Shown here one piece after another: positions 34,108 through 43,564 of a stretch of 64,000 nt of DNA. The stretch is taken from NCBI RefSeq assembly GCF_000372425.1, contig NZ_AQVD01000001.1, forward strand, positions 465,595-529,594, given 5' to 3'. The position numbers and the translations under genes were made by a program. The first letter of the stretch is position 1. Each line of letters begins with the position of its first letter. The notes under the pieces were generated by a model, which had not been told where the DNA came from, did no database searches, and saw nothing but the letters and a program-made list of their open reading frames with translations. This DNA is from Streptococcus ferus DSM 20646. GTDB taxonomy: Bacteria; Bacillota; Bacilli; Lactobacillales; Streptococcaceae.

Positions 34108-34854
34108 ATGATTAGATTTGAACATATTTCCAAATATTATGACGCAAAAGCGGCCTTGAACGACCTTAATCTGACGATTGAAAATGGCGAGATTTTCGGC
34201 CTGATCGGCCATAATGGCGCAGGTAAGACAACAACCATCAGCCTCTTAACCTCAATCATCGAAGCAAGTTCTGGTAATATCCTAGTGGATCAACTGTCTT
34301 TGGCAGAACATCGTGATGAGATTAAAAAAAGAATTGCCTATGTCCCTGATTCACCCGATATTTTTTTGAACCTGACTGCTAGAGAGTATTGGAATTTTCT
34401 AGCCAAAATTTATGGCGTTGATGATGCAGAACGCGATACGAGAATAGACTATCTCGCTCGTCTTTTTGACATTGCTGAGCGACAGTTTGAAACCATTGAC
34501 AGCTTTTCTCATGGGATGCGTCAAAAAACAATTATCATTGGTGCGCTTATCCCTAATCCCGACATCTGGGTTCTGGATGAGCCACTGACAGGGCTTGATC
34601 CGCAGGCATCTTTTGATTTGAAAGAAATGATGCGTCAACATGCGCAAGCTGGCAACACGGTCTTATTCTCTACCCATGTCTTGTCTGTTGCGGAACAACT
34701 CTGCGACCGTATCGGTATTTTGCGCCAAGGAGAACTTATTTTTGTTGGAAGTCTGGAAGAACTGAAAACGCATTATCCTGACAAGGACCTTGAAAGCATC
34801 TATCTCGAATTAGCGGGGCGCAAAGAGGAACCAAAGGCAGGTGATGATCTATGA
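34108..34854 (+). CDS. ABC transporter ATP-binding protein (ABC-2 exporter)
   Basis: A 248-residue ATPase with Walker A GHNGAGKT (about 35-42), the Q-loop region, a divergent signature FSHGMRQK (about 132-139; SHGMR in place of SGGQ, common in this subgroup), Walker B IWVLDEP (about 155) and the H-loop histidine in VLFSTHVLSVAEQL. It overlaps the permease gene by 4 bp (ATGA), so the two are translationally coupled. Strong RBS AAGGAGGAG. Substrate unknown; related pairs in Firmicutes export lipids or antimicrobial compounds. Confidence 0.92.
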   Translation: MIRFEHISKYYDAKAALNDLNLTIENGEIFGLIGHNGAGKTTTISLLTSIIEASSGNILVDQLSLAEHRDEIKKRIAYVPDSPDIFLNLTAREYWNFLAKIYGVDDAERDTRIDYLARLFDIAERQFETIDSFSHGMRQKTIIIGALIPNPDIWVLDEPLTGLDPQASFDLKEMMRQHAQAGNTVLFSTHVLSVAEQLCDRIGILRQGELIFVGSLEELKTHYPDKDLESIYLELAGRKEEPKAGDDL

Positions 34855-36461
34855 ATCTCAACAATGTATGGGAATTAGTCAAGATCAACATTCTTTATTC
34901 CAATCCTCAAGCCTTGACAAACATCCAAAAGAAACAGGCTAAGAATCCCAAGAAGAACTTCTCAGCTTACAGGTCAATCCTTCGGCAGCAGATTCTTATG
35001 ATTATCTTTTTCATTTTCATCTATGCCTATATGTTTGTTAATATTGACTACCGTCAGTCACAGGGCTACTTCTCTTTCCAAGTGGGCATGTTTGCTTTGA
35101 TAGCGATTGTTTCAGGCTTTACAACCTTATTCTCCGTTTTTTATGACAGTAATGACACAAAACTTTATCTGCCTATCCCTGTTAAAGAAAGTGAAGTTTA
35201 TCTCGCTAAAATCCTCTCATCACAAGGCGGCAGTCTTCCATTCCTGATGCCTATTTTTGCCCTTTTTCTCATCGCTTACCTACAGATGACCAACCCTTTT
35301 TTAGCGGTGATTTGGACGCTTATTAACTTTCTAATCCTAGTTCTTTTCACCAATGCAATCAGCATTTTCCTAGTCTATTTCACAGGGCAGATGCTGATGA
35401 AAAGTCCTCATAAAAAAATGATTTCCACTAGTTTAATGGTTCTATCAACGCTCTTGGCTGTTGGCACAATCTTTTATTTGTCATCTCAGAGCAACAGCCG
35501 AGATATGACCTTGACGACAACTGTTCAAATGCCTCTCATCCCTTATTTTAGAGGATTTTTGGAAGTCCTTATTAATCCTTTCTCAATAAATAGTCTGTTG
35601 AACTACTGGCTAGGTCTCTTGGGCTTGGGAGCACTGCTTTTTCTGATTAGACAGCTTGTCATCACTAATTATTTTAAACATTTTCTATCTATGGAAGCTG
35701 CAAAGCCAATCAAACGGGTCATTCAGCGAAACAGTAAGCCCGAGAGCTTGACTAAGACTCTCAGAAGGCATCATCTGTCCACTATTAAGGATGGTACCTT
35801 GATTATTCAGACCTACCTCATGCCGATTATCCTAGTTTTTGCCTTTATGGGGCCTGCTTTGACAAATAGTCGCTTAGGTCTATCCCTTGTAACACCTGAT
35901 TTCTTTGGAATTGCCTTCCTCATTGGTACTCTTGTCGGGAGTATGCTGGCAACACCAACCAGTTTCTTAGCTGTTGCCATTTCTTTGGAAAAAGAGAATT
36001 ACAACTTTTTAAAGACCTTGCCGATTTCCTTTAAAAAATTTTTAGTCGGGAAATTTCTAATCCTTTTAGTCGCTCAATTAGCTCTGCCCCTTGCCATTTA
36101 CCTATTTGCCGGACTGTTCTTTCTAAAAGCAAATATGGTTCTAGTTCTAAGTTTTTTACTCGGAGCTGGTATCGCCGCAGCATGCCTTGGGCAATTGATG
36201 TACTGGCGAGATTATCGCCTGCTTAACCTAACCTGGCAAAACATCACTCAGCTGTTTTCTAGAGGTATTGGTCAATGGTTCAGCTTTATCCTTTTTATAG
36301 GTATTTTTGTTTTTGGCGTCGCCTTGACGGTCTTTAGCATAATTCTGGCTCTTCATAGCTCAGCTATCCTTGTCAGCCTTATCTTAGTTGCTGTTATACT
36401 AGCTGTGATAGCCATCATTCAAGTCATCATTTCTCAAAACTTCTGGAAAAAACTTCCTTAA
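34851..36461 (+). CDS. ABC transporter permease, large ABC-2 type
   Basis: A 536-residue integral membrane protein with about 11-12 hydrophobic segments in two halves: the first membrane block at about 43-220, a hydrophilic stretch with KPIKRVIQRNSKPESL at about 283-298, and the second block from about 320 to 530. The N-terminal 40 residues are hydrophilic and Lys-rich. The length and the coupled ATPase match the streptococcal ABC-2 exporters annotated only as putative ABC permeases. The substrate cannot be read from sequence. It ends at a bidirectional terminator shared with pta. Confidence 0.85.
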   Translation: MNLNNVWELVKINILYSNPQALTNIQKKQAKNPKKNFSAYRSILRQQILMIIFFIFIYAYMFVNIDYRQSQGYFSFQVGMFALIAIVSGFTTLFSVFYDSNDTKLYLPIPVKESEVYLAKILSSQGGSLPFLMPIFALFLIAYLQMTNPFLAVIWTLINFLILVLFTNAISIFLVYFTGQMLMKSPHKKMISTSLMVLSTLLAVGTIFYLSSQSNSRDMTLTTTVQMPLIPYFRGFLEVLINPFSINSLLNYWLGLLGLGALLFLIRQLVITNYFKHFLSMEAAKPIKRVIQRNSKPESLTKTLRRHHLSTIKDGTLIIQTYLMPIILVFAFMGPALTNSRLGLSLVTPDFFGIAFLIGTLVGSMLATPTSFLAVAISLEKENYNFLKTLPISFKKFLVGKFLILLVAQLALPLAIYLFAGLFFLKANMVLVLSFLLGAGIAAACLGQLMYWRDYRLLNLTWQNITQLFSRGIGQWFSFILFIGIFVFGVALTVFSIILALHSSAILVSLILVAVILAVIAIIQVIISQNFWKKLP

Positions 36462-36465
36462 CCCA

Positions 36466-36513
36466 AAAAAACACCTTGACCATTCCTCTTTACAAGATTG
36501 GTCAGGGTGTTTT
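36466..36513. terminator. bidirectional terminator between the ABC permease gene and pta
   Basis: AAACACCTTGACCA, a loop of about 15 nt, TGGTCAGGGTGTTTTT, with A and T runs at the two ends. Confidence 0.82.
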
Positions 36514-36515
36514 TA

Positions 36516-37508
36516 TTATTGATTGTCTACGGCCTGAGCAGCTGTAATAATCGCAAGTTTGTAGATATCTTCAGCACTTGACCCGCGTGATAGGTCATTC
36601 ACTGGCATATTTAACCCCTGCAAAATAGGGCCAATGGCATCAAACATTCCCAAACGTTGGGCGATTTTGTAACCGATATTGCCTGATTGAAGATCCGGGA
36701 AGATAAAGACATTGGCCTGACCAGCAACTTGGCTGTCAGGTGCCTTAATTTTGGCAGTATTGGGAACAAAGGCAGCGTCAAACTGCAATTCTCCGTCTAA
36801 GGCCAATTCTGGGTGAAGTTCCTGAGCGATTCTTGTCGCTTCTTGAACCTTGTCCACCTGAGGGGATTTAGCACTTCCCTTAGTAGAAAAGCTGAGGAGA
36901 GCAATTTTAGGGTCGATATCAAAAATATGAGCTGTTTCTGCTGTATTAACAGCAATTTCGGCAAGTTCCTGAGCATTTGGATCAATATTGATGGCACAGT
37001 CCGCAAAAATCAGACGCTCTTCTGTATTTTCACGATTCATCAGGAAGACACCTGATGTCCTTGAAATACCTGGTTTCGTCTTGATAATCTGCAAGGCTGG
37101 ACGAACGGTGTCAGCTGTTGAGTGGATAGCGCCAGATACCATACCATCTGCCAGACCTAGCTTCACCAACATCACACCAAAGTAATTGACGTCACGTAAA
37201 ATCTTATCAGCATCTTCGATGCTCGCTTTGCCCTTTCGAATATCCACAAATGCTTGTTTCATTTCCTCGAATTCAGCATAATCATCGGGGTTGATAATGG
37301 TATAGTGGGGATCAGCAAAACCTAACTCAGAGAGTAATTTGCGAACATCATCAGGATTCCCTAGAATAATTGGCTCTACCAGCCCTTCGAATTTAAGACG
37401 GGCCGCCGCACGAACAACACGTTCGTCATTACCTTCCGGAAAAACAATTTTGATGTTTTTGCCAACAATTTTTTCTCTCAAACTACCGAATAACGATCTG
37501 ATTCCCAT
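36516..37508 (-). CDS. pta: phosphate acetyltransferase
   Basis: Converts acetyl-CoA to acetyl phosphate, leading with acetate kinase to ATP; acetyl phosphate can also phosphorylate response regulators. The 330-residue protein has IKIVFPEGNDERVVRAAARL (about 19-38), SGAIHSTADTVRPALQII (about 124-141) and the C-terminal MPVNDLSRGSSAEDIYKL. The single-domain length is usual for Firmicutes. It is the last gene of relQ-nadK-rluD-pta, 15 bp after rluD, and ends at the terminator shared with the ABC permease gene. Confidence 0.96.
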   Translation of the reverse strand: MGIRSLFGSLREKIVGKNIKIVFPEGNDERVVRAAARLKFEGLVEPIILGNPDDVRKLLSELGFADPHYTIINPDDYAEFEEMKQAFVDIRKGKASIEDADKILRDVNYFGVMLVKLGLADGMVSGAIHSTADTVRPALQIIKTKPGISRTSGVFLMNRENTEERLIFADCAINIDPNAQELAEIAVNTAETAHIFDIDPKIALLSFSTKGSAKSPQVDKVQEATRIAQELHPELALDGELQFDAAFVPNTAKIKAPDSQVAGQANVFIFPDLQSGNIGYKIAQRLGMFDAIGPILQGLNMPVNDLSRGSSAEDIYKLAIITAAQAVDNQ

Positions 37509-37523
37509 TTAAAAACCTTCTAT

Positions 37524-38414
37524 CTAATTTTGTGATAATCCTATGATAACGCTCTCAAAGTCATCTGTCAAGGAACTTGTGTACTCTCTGTGTTCTTTTG
37601 AAAACGGATTAAAAAACTTCAAAGAATGACAATGCAGAGCCTGCCGGCTGATGCCGTATGTCATGCTTCCTCCGTATAGGTCATCTCCCAGAAGAGGAAA
37701 ACCGATATGGGCAAAATGGACACGAATCTGATGGGTCCTTCCGGTATGGAGTTTAATATCGACCAACCTAACCTCGCCATACTGTGCGATTACCTGATAA
37801 GAGGTATGAGCGTACTTTCCTGATGGATGAACACGGCGCGTAATGATACTCTGGTCATCACGAGCTATGGGGGCGATAATATCCCCTTTTTCTGGCAAAT
37901 TTCCCTGACCGGCGACTAAAGCATAATAGCGTTTCTCAAGGGTTTTAGCCTGCAGCTGCTTGTCTAAGCGAGCGTGGGCATACCCATGCTTTGCAAAGAG
38001 CATTAGACCGCTGGTATCCTTATCAAGTCTAGTAACAATATGAATCTGCTGATTAGGGTAATGGTTTGCCACATAGTAATGTTTGACGAAATTAGCCATG
38101 GTATTGGAATGGAGAATACTGGGAATGCTGGCAAAACCAGCAGGTTTATCAAGAACTAAAAAATGATCATCTTCATAGACAATAGCCAGAGGATGATCAA
38201 CTGGTCTTAAACTTTCATGCGGTAATTCAGGCGGAATATCAATGCTGACTTGATCGCCAGCATTTAAAAGATAAACAGCATTTTCCTCTTTCCCATTAAC
38301 AAGAATTTTCCCACCTTTAAACTTGACCTTAGCAAGCAAGGCCTTGGAGACATCATGGCTTTTCAAAAGCGTCTTGACCTTGACTTCTCTATCTGCAAGA
38401 AAATCAAATCTCAT
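37524..38414 (-). CDS. RluD-type 23S rRNA pseudouridine synthase
   Basis: A 296-residue pseudouridine synthase. The N-terminal S4-like region (about 13-75: [20 protein letters not shown]) precedes the catalytic domain. The catalytic aspartate is in [17 protein letters not shown] (about 128-144), followed by KRYYALVAG and the C-terminal [27 protein letters not shown]. It is called RluD or RluE in S. mutans operons of this order; the exact rRNA position is not deduced here. It overlaps nadK by 4 bp (ATGA). Confidence 0.92.
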   Translation of the reverse strand: MRFDFLADREVKVKTLLKSHDVSKALLAKVKFKGGKILVNGKEENAVYLLNAGDQVSIDIPPELPHESLRPVDHPLAIVYEDDHFLVLDKPAGFASIPSILHSNTMANFVKHYYVANHYPNQQIHIVTRLDKDTSGLMLFAKHGYAHARLDKQLQAKTLEKRYYALVAGQGNLPEKGDIIAPIARDDQSIITRRVHPSGKYAHTSYQVIAQYGEVRLVDIKLHTGRTHQIRVHFAHIGFPLLGDDLYGGSMTYGISRQALHCHSLKFFNPFSKEHREYTSSLTDDFESVIIGLSQN

Positions 38415-39244
38415 GAGTCAAATTCTCCGATAAAGGCATCCTTGACCCGCGCCCAAAAACTTGTATGACTGGGGGTCGCTACGAAATTAATCTTCTTTTT
38501 GTCAATTTCATATTCAATCTTGGCCACATTACGGTGGGTATAAGTTTTATTGTCAACAGACAGAAAATAGGTGCCCTGACGTTTAGGAATAATCTCAATC
38601 TTATCTTTTTTAGGAATAATGATTGAGCTGCCAATCGTTCTGAAGACACGGTTATTTAGACTGGAAATTTCAGTCAGCTGGAGGGCCTCAATGGTTGGGT
38701 GCAGAATAGCACCACCTAAGGACTTATTATAAGCCGTACTTCCTGTTGGCGTTGATACGGAGATACCATCCCCGCGAAAACGTTCAAACTGAACCTTGTT
38801 AATGACAACATCTGCAACCATGGTTTTTTCAATACGTTTAATAGTTGCTTCATTTAGAGCCTTGGAAGTGAACTGACGGCCATCCTCCAATGTTGTTGTC
38901 ACTTTTAGAATCGGATAGGCAATCTTCTCCCCTTTGTCAGATCTCAAAATGTTCAGGAGCTCATCTACCTCAAAATCACGATAGTCCGTGTAAAAACCGA
39001 GATGCCCTGTATGGACACCAACAAAACGAACACTGTCCAAGTATTTATCATACATATGGAAAGCAGACAATAGCATCCCGTCTCCGCCGATAGTAATGAC
39101 AATATCTGGATTTTTTTTCGTCAGGTAAAAAGCGTCATCGTCACGTAAAACAGCAAATAGTTTAGCTGCGACCCGCTTACTTTGATATTTCCCGTTGGCA
39201 ATAATGGCAACCTTGGTCTTATCGGTAAAATTCATCTGTGTCAT
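38411..39244 (-). CDS. nadK: NAD kinase
   Basis: ATP-dependent phosphorylation of NAD to NADP. The 277-residue protein has the catalytic GGDG in [20 protein letters not shown] (about 50-69), the [13 protein letters not shown] motif (about 76-88) and [21 protein letters not shown] (about 154). The ATG at 39244 follows AGGA by 7 bp and overlaps the relQ end by 26 bp; a second ATG 3 codons downstream is possible. Placing NAD kinase with an alarmone synthetase and Pta is a conserved streptococcal operon. Confidence 0.96.
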   Translation of the reverse strand: MTQMNFTDKTKVAIIANGKYQSKRVAAKLFAVLRDDDAFYLTKKNPDIVITIGGDGMLLSAFHMYDKYLDSVRFVGVHTGHLGFYTDYRDFEVDELLNILRSDKGEKIAYPILKVTTTLEDGRQFTSKALNEATIKRIEKTMVADVVINKVQFERFRGDGISVSTPTGSTAYNKSLGGAILHPTIEALQLTEISSLNNRVFRTIGSSIIIPKKDKIEIIPKRQGTYFLSVDNKTYTHRNVAKIEYEIDKKKINFVATPSHTSFWARVKDAFIGEFDS

Positions 39245-39890
39245 CGCTATTTCCTACACCATCATTTAACTTTCTTTTCTCCACATCAAATAAAATCTGC
39301 GCTTCTTTGATGTCATCACGAATTTGCCGCATCTCCTCGTCCAGCTGATAAGCAATCTTAGCTGTAATTTCCAAGCGTTGCTTGATTTCTTCGGGAAAAT
39401 CACCATGATACTTATAATTTAAAGAATGCTCAATCGTTGCCCAAAAATTCATAGCTAGGGTTCTGATTTGTATCTCTGCCAAAACTCTTTTTTGACCATC
39501 AATCGTATCCACTGGATACTCAACAATCACGTGATAAGAACGGTAACCGCTGCTTTTCATGTTGTGAATATAGTCGCGTTCCTGCACCACCTGCATATCC
39601 TTGCGCTGCCGCAAAAGCTCTAGGACCTCGTCCACATCATCAACAAACTGAACCATAATCCGAATCCCGGCAATATCCTGCATATCCTGTGCAAGATGCT
39701 CTTCGTCAATAGAACGCAGCAGCATTTTTTCTTTGATGCTTTCAACAGGCTTAACCCGCCCAGTCACAAACTCAATAGGAGAGTGTCGCTTTTGCTTTCG
39801 AAATTGTTTCCGGATACCTCTAAATTTAATCTTTAGTTCGCCAACCGTTTGGATATAAGGATCAAGAAATTCTTCCCAATCTATTGCCAC
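39219..39890 (-). CDS. relQ: small alarmone synthetase RelQ (GTP pyrophosphokinase)
   Basis: Synthesises (p)ppGpp from ATP and GTP/GDP without a hydrolase domain. The 223-residue protein has the synthetase core: [60 protein letters not shown] and the end of the site [22 protein letters not shown]. The C-terminus is a charged helix. Translation probably begins at GTG 39890, which gives the S. mutans-like N-terminus (V/M)[13 protein letters not shown]; longer in-frame extensions read into the promoter region. It heads the relQ-nadK-rluD-pta operon. Confidence 0.94.
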   Translation of the reverse strand: MAIDWEEFLDPYIQTVGELKIKFRGIRKQFRKQKRHSPIEFVTGRVKPVESIKEKMLLRSIDEEHLAQDMQDIAGIRIMVQFVDDVDEVLELLRQRKDMQVVQERDYIHNMKSSGYRSYHVIVEYPVDTIDGQKRVLAEIQIRTLAMNFWATIEHSLNYKYHGDFPEEIKQRLEITAKIAYQLDEEMRQIRDDIKEAQILFDVEKRKLNDGVGNSDDTDEFYR

Positions 39891-39948
39891 GATACACGCC
39901 TTTCTTGTCAAATGCCTGACTTTTTTATAGAATATTACTAACTTCATT

Positions 39949-39957
39949 ATTATAACA
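39949..39957 (-). promoter_or_regulatory. extended -10 promoter of the relQ operon
   Basis: Minus strand TGTTATAAT, about 58 bp before the relQ GTG codon and divergent from the CYTH gene. Confidence 0.6.
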
Positions 39958-39984
39958 CATTAAGCCTGTCAAAGGAAAACAAGA

Positions 39985-40548
39985 ATGACCCACCATGAAA
40001 TTGAATACAAGACTCTTTTAAGTCAAGAAGAGTTTCAAAAAATAGAAAAACAGCTGCTTCATGTTGAGCCTGTCAGCCAGACCAATTATTATTTTGATAC
40101 TGAAGACTTTGCTTTAAAAGGCCATAAAATGTCTCTACGCATCCGAACCTATTCTGATCGGGCTGAACTGACTTTAAAAATTCCTCAAGATGTCGGAAAT
40201 CTGGAGTATAACCAAGCACTTTCTTTGGGAACAGCTGCAAGCACTATTGATAGCCTCCAATTTCCCGATGGAGAGATTAAAAGCATCATTTCTCAGCACA
40301 TTCCTATTGAAAATCTGAATCTTTTAGGCCATTTAACAACCGTTCGTCGAGAAATTCCGACCAAAATCGGACTAATGGCACTTGACTGCAATACATACGC
40401 TGGCAGGAAAGACTACGAATTGGAACTTGAGGTAACAGAGGCTCAGAAAGGTAAGGCTGATTTTGAAGCCTTTTTACAGGCCAATCAAATCAAATTTAAA
40501 TATGCTAAAAGTAAAGTTGCTCGCTTTAGCGCTACTTTAGCAAAATAA
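39985..40548 (+). CDS. CYTH-domain protein (inorganic triphosphatase-like)
   Basis: A 187-residue CYTH (CyaB/thiamine triphosphatase) tunnel-fold protein. The signature HEIEYKTLLSQEEFQKI at residues 3-19 gives the E-X-E-X-K motif (EIEYK) for metal and triphosphate binding. Further charged strands are SLRIRTYSDRAELTLKIP (about 51-68), REIPTKIGLMALDCNTYAG and YELELEVTEAQ (about 145-155). Members hydrolyse inorganic triphosphate or thiamine triphosphate. Its position divergent from relQ is conserved in streptococci, but a link to alarmone metabolism is inference. Followed by a terminator. Confidence 0.87.
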   Translation: MTHHEIEYKTLLSQEEFQKIEKQLLHVEPVSQTNYYFDTEDFALKGHKMSLRIRTYSDRAELTLKIPQDVGNLEYNQALSLGTAASTIDSLQFPDGEIKSIISQHIPIENLNLLGHLTTVRREIPTKIGLMALDCNTYAGRKDYELELEVTEAQKGKADFEAFLQANQIKFKYAKSKVARFSATLAK

Positions 40549-40551
40549 GAA

Positions 40552-40586
40552 TAAGAGGCAGGAATAACAGTTCCCGCCTCTTTATT
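40552..40586. terminator. terminator between the CYTH and P-type ATPase genes
   Basis: AAGAGGCAGGAA, loop TAACAG, TTCCCGCCTCTT (one mismatch), then TATTTT; usable from both sides. Confidence 0.7.
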
Positions 40587-40605
40587 TTGAGTTATTAAAC
40601 GTTTT

Positions 40606-42405
40606 TTAAGGTCGATTGCTTCGTGCCCGCAAGGCTGAAAGAATAGAGACTGTATCAACAACTTCTTGCAACATAGCCCCAATCAAAGTCGGAATAATGC
40701 CCGTACTTGCAACCAGCATTAAGAATAAACAGATGAAGAGACCGATTAAGACAGACTCTCTAGCAACTGTCATCGTATCTTTGGAAATTTTAACAGCCAT
40801 AGCGACTTTACTCAAATCGTCTTTCAAGATAACAGCATCGGCACTTTCACTTGCTGTTGTTGAACCGTGTGCCCCCATAGCTATCCCAACATCAGCTGTC
40901 ACAAGAGCCGGGGCATCATTAACACCATCTCCAACCATGATAATCGGCCGCTCTTGACTCGCAGTTTCTTTTAGGCGATTGATTTTATCTTGTGGCAGAC
41001 AGTCTGCCACCACTTCTTTAATCCCTACCTCTGCGGCAACTTCTTCAGCAATGGAGGCCTTATCCCCTGTCAGCATGACAATATGTTCCAGACCAAGTTT
41101 TCTCAGTTCAGCCACTGTCGCAGGGGCCTCATCACGAACCGTATCCTTAAAAGAAATATAGCCGATAAAATCACCATCTGCGCTGACATAAACCGATGTT
41201 TGCTGAGAAACATACCCTTCTGGAATGTGTAGGTCTTCTCTTGCTTTCCCAGCATAAATGTGGCGTCCGCCGACCAATCCTTCAATTCCCTGGGCAGTTA
41301 TTTCTTTCGCTTGGTCAACTTCCCTTAGGCTAATTTGCTCCTCTTTCGCATACGCGACTAAGGAACGGGCAAGGATATGAGAAGATTCCTGTTCTAAACT
41401 GGCAGCTAAGGCTAAAAATTCTTCTCTGCTGATATCGCCATAAGGAACGACTTGATCAACATGCAACTTCCCTTGAGTAATGGTACCTGTTTTATCAAAA
41501 GCAATGGATTTGGCTTTTTCTAATTTTTCAAAGGTTGTCCCTGTCTTAACGACAATCCCGTTCTTACTGGAACGACTCATTCCCGCTACCAAGGCAACTG
41601 GGGCTGCCAAAATTAAGGGACAGGGCGAAGCAACGACCAAAACCTGTGCAAAGCGTACAGGATCTTTGGTAAAGAACCATGCTAAGCCACCAATTACATA
41701 AGCCGCAATTGTAAAGGGAACAGCATATCGGTCAGCCATACGAACGAACTGGGCTGGTTCTTCCTCGGACTGTTTAACCAGTTTCACCAAAAGCTGATAC
41801 TGACTGTCCTTAGCTAATTTGCTAACTTTAAATTGAATAGACTGATCGCCATTGACAGATCCTGATAAAACCTCATCGCCGACTGTTTTTTCAACCGGAA
41901 CAGATTCACCTGTCAGGGACGATTCGTCAAAGCTGGAGATTCCCTTAACAATGTCGCCATCAACCGGTACTGTTTCTCCTGGTTTGACTAAGATAAGATC
42001 TCCAATCTCAGCTTGATCAACCTTGATATCTTCCATTCCTGCTTCCGTTATTCGGTGCGCAATTTGAGGAGAATTATCAAGAAGACTCCTTAATTCCTTA
42101 CTGGCCTGACGACTGGCAAAATCTTCCAGACTGTCTCCGCCTGTCAGCATGATTAAGATCATCAGGCTGGCCCAGTAATCACCAACAGCCAAGGTCGCTA
42201 CAATAGCTGTGACTGCAAGAATGTCTACTCCGTACTTTCCTTCTTTAATCGTTTCGATCATCCCCAGTAGCATACTGAAGGTTACAACACCCCCAGCTAG
42301 GGCTACGACCAAGAAACTGAGTCTTGGCTGATGAAAGACAAATTCACTCATTAAAGCAATGAAACCAATTGATAAGGTCAATACAAATTTTTTAAAATTA
42401 GTCAT
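40606..42405 (-). CDS. metal-efflux P1B-type ATPase, PmtA/ZntA-like
   Basis: A 599-residue heavy-metal P-type ATPase without an N-terminal metal-binding domain. Motifs in order: the actuator TGES (in [13 protein letters not shown], about 164-176), the membrane metal site [11 protein letters not shown] (about 259-269), the phosphorylation site [11 protein letters not shown] (about 302-312), the HP-loop region around the SSHILA motif, and [10 protein letters not shown] (about 502-511). SPC instead of CPC points to the P1B-4-like group (Fe(II), Co, Zn) rather than copper. The last helix reads MLQEVVDT, not the canonical HEGG/ST. Two PerR/Fur-like boxes precede it, as for the PerR-controlled iron exporter PmtA of S. 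pyogenes. Metal specificity is inference. Confidence 0.85.
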   Translation of the reverse strand: MTNFKKFVLTLSIGFIALMSEFVFHQPRLSFLVVALAGGVVTFSMLLGMIETIKEGKYGVDILAVTAIVATLAVGDYWASLMILIMLTGGDSLEDFASRQASKELRSLLDNSPQIAHRITEAGMEDIKVDQAEIGDLILVKPGETVPVDGDIVKGISSFDESSLTGESVPVEKTVGDEVLSGSVNGDQSIQFKVSKLAKDSQYQLLVKLVKQSEEEPAQFVRMADRYAVPFTIAAYVIGGLAWFFTKDPVRFAQVLVVASPCPLILAAPVALVAGMSRSSKNGIVVKTGTTFEKLEKAKSIAFDKTGTITQGKLHVDQVVPYGDISREEFLALAASLEQESSHILARSLVAYAKEEQISLREVDQAKEITAQGIEGLVGGRHIYAGKAREDLHIPEGYVSQQTSVYVSADGDFIGYISFKDTVRDEAPATVAELRKLGLEHIVMLTGDKASIAEEVAAEVGIKEVVADCLPQDKINRLKETASQERPIIMVGDGVNDAPALVTADVGIAMGAHGSTTASESADAVILKDDLSKVAMAVKISKDTMTVARESVLIGLFICLFLMLVASTGIIPTLIGAMLQEVVDTVSILSALRARSNRP

Positions 42406-42420
42406 ATAATCCTCTTTTAT

Positions 42421-42435
42421 TTAGAACTATTCTAA
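42421..42435. promoter_or_regulatory. PerR/Fur-family box 1 before the P-type ATPase gene
   Basis: TTAGAACTATTCTAA, one mismatch from the 7-1-7 palindrome TTAGAATNATTCTAA. It lies 16 bp upstream of the ATPase start codon and overlaps the likely -10 region. Confidence 0.65.
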
Positions 42436-42449
42436 ATTATTTTTCTTAA

Positions 42450-42464
42450 TTAGAATGATACTAA
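42450..42464. promoter_or_regulatory. PerR/Fur-family box 2 before the P-type ATPase gene
   Basis: TTAGAATGATACTAA, also one mismatch from the 7-1-7 consensus. Its centre is 29 bp from box 1, close to three helical turns, which would place two dimers on the same DNA face. Confidence 0.65.
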
Positions 42465-42473
42465 ATAAAAAAG

Positions 42474-42503
42474 GAAAAGGCAAGTCTTTTGCCTCTCTTT
42501 TTT
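42474..42503 (+). terminator. terminator-like hairpin upstream of prs2
   Basis: AGGCAA, loop GTCTT, TTGCCT, then CTCTTTTTT on the plus strand. No plus-strand gene ends just before it, so it may insulate prs2 or attenuate a transcript begun in the divergent region. Confidence 0.5.
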
Positions 42504-42533
42504 ATGATAAAAGATGAAAAAAACTTATATTTT

Positions 42534-42542
42534 TGATAAAAT
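42534..42542 (+). promoter_or_regulatory. extended -10 promoter of prs2
   Basis: TGATAAAAT, about 36 bp before the prs2 ATG and after the hairpin. Confidence 0.58.
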
Positions 42543-42578
42543 GATGTCAGACTAATACAAAAGGAGCACTTGTCAAGC

Positions 42579-43553
42579 ATGTTAGATACCTACCCTGACA
42601 AACAAATAAAATTATTTTCTCTGACCTCCAACACAGAAATTGCCGAGAAAATTGCTAAAACCGCAGGTATTCCCCTAGGTAAACTTTCTTCGCGTCAATT
42701 CTCAGATGGTGAAATTATGATTAACATAGAGGAGAGTGTCCGTGGCAGAGATATTTATATCATTCAGTCTACAAACTTTCCGGTAAATGACCATCTTTGG
42801 GAGCTTCTGATTATGGTTGATGCTTGTAAACGTGCAAGTGCCCGAAGCGTTAATGTTGTTATTCCCTACTTTGGTTATTCACGTCAGGACCGAATTGCAG
42901 CAGCACGTGAGCCTATTACAGCTAAACTGGTCGCTAATATGCTGGTCAAGGCAGGTGTTGACCGCGTCCTGACACTTGATTTACATACCGTTCAGGTCCA
43001 AGGTTTCTTTGACATTCCAGTAGATAACCTCTTCACGGTTCCACTCTTTGCCAAACATTACATCGCCAAAGGACTGACGGGTGATGATGTTGTCGTTGTC
43101 AGTCCTAAGAATTCAGGCATTAAACGTGCCCGTAGCCTGGCCGAGTACTTAGATGCCCCTATTGCCATTATTGACTATGCCCAGCAGGACGACTCCAGCA
43201 GAGAAGAAGGCTACATCATCGGAGATGTTGAAGGCAAAAAAGCCATTTTGATTGATGACATTTTAAATACCGGAAAAACATTTGCAGAAGGGGCTAAGAT
43301 TTTAGAACGCGAGGGAGCTACTGAAATTTACGCCGTTGCCAGTCATGGTCTCTTTGCTGGAGGTGCTGCTGATATTTTGGAAACAGCACCGATTAAAGAA
43401 ATTTTGATTACAGATTCTGTGCTGACAAAAGAAAAACTCCCGCAAATGCTCCATTACATTTCAGCAAGTGAATTGATTGCTGATGCCATTATTCGTATTC
43501 ACGAAAAACGTCCCATCAGTCCTCTCTTCGCTTACAACCACAAGGAAAATTAG
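42579..43553 (+). CDS. prs2: ribose-phosphate pyrophosphokinase (second paralogue, Prs2)
   Basis: Makes PRPP from ribose-5-phosphate and ATP for purine, pyrimidine, NAD, histidine and tryptophan synthesis. The 324-residue protein has [18 protein letters not shown] (about 38-55), [13 protein letters not shown] (about 96-108), the cation-binding [18 protein letters not shown] and the PRPP motif [18 protein letters not shown]. The N-terminus ([12 protein letters not shown]) matches the second streptococcal Prs. ATG 42579 is preferred, as a TTG three codons upstream is only 3 bp from AAGGAG. It is followed 11 bp later by a cysteine desulfurase gene, as in S. mutans. Confidence 0.94.
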   Translation: MLDTYPDKQIKLFSLTSNTEIAEKIAKTAGIPLGKLSSRQFSDGEIMINIEESVRGRDIYIIQSTNFPVNDHLWELLIMVDACKRASARSVNVVIPYFGYSRQDRIAAAREPITAKLVANMLVKAGVDRVLTLDLHTVQVQGFFDIPVDNLFTVPLFAKHYIAKGLTGDDVVVVSPKNSGIKRARSLAEYLDAPIAIIDYAQQDDSSREEGYIIGDVEGKKAILIDDILNTGKTFAEGAKILEREGATEIYAVASHGLFAGGAADILETAPIKEILITDSVLTKEKLPQMLHYISASELIADAIIRIHEKRPISPLFAYNHKEN

Positions 43554-43564
43554 AGGCTTATAAT

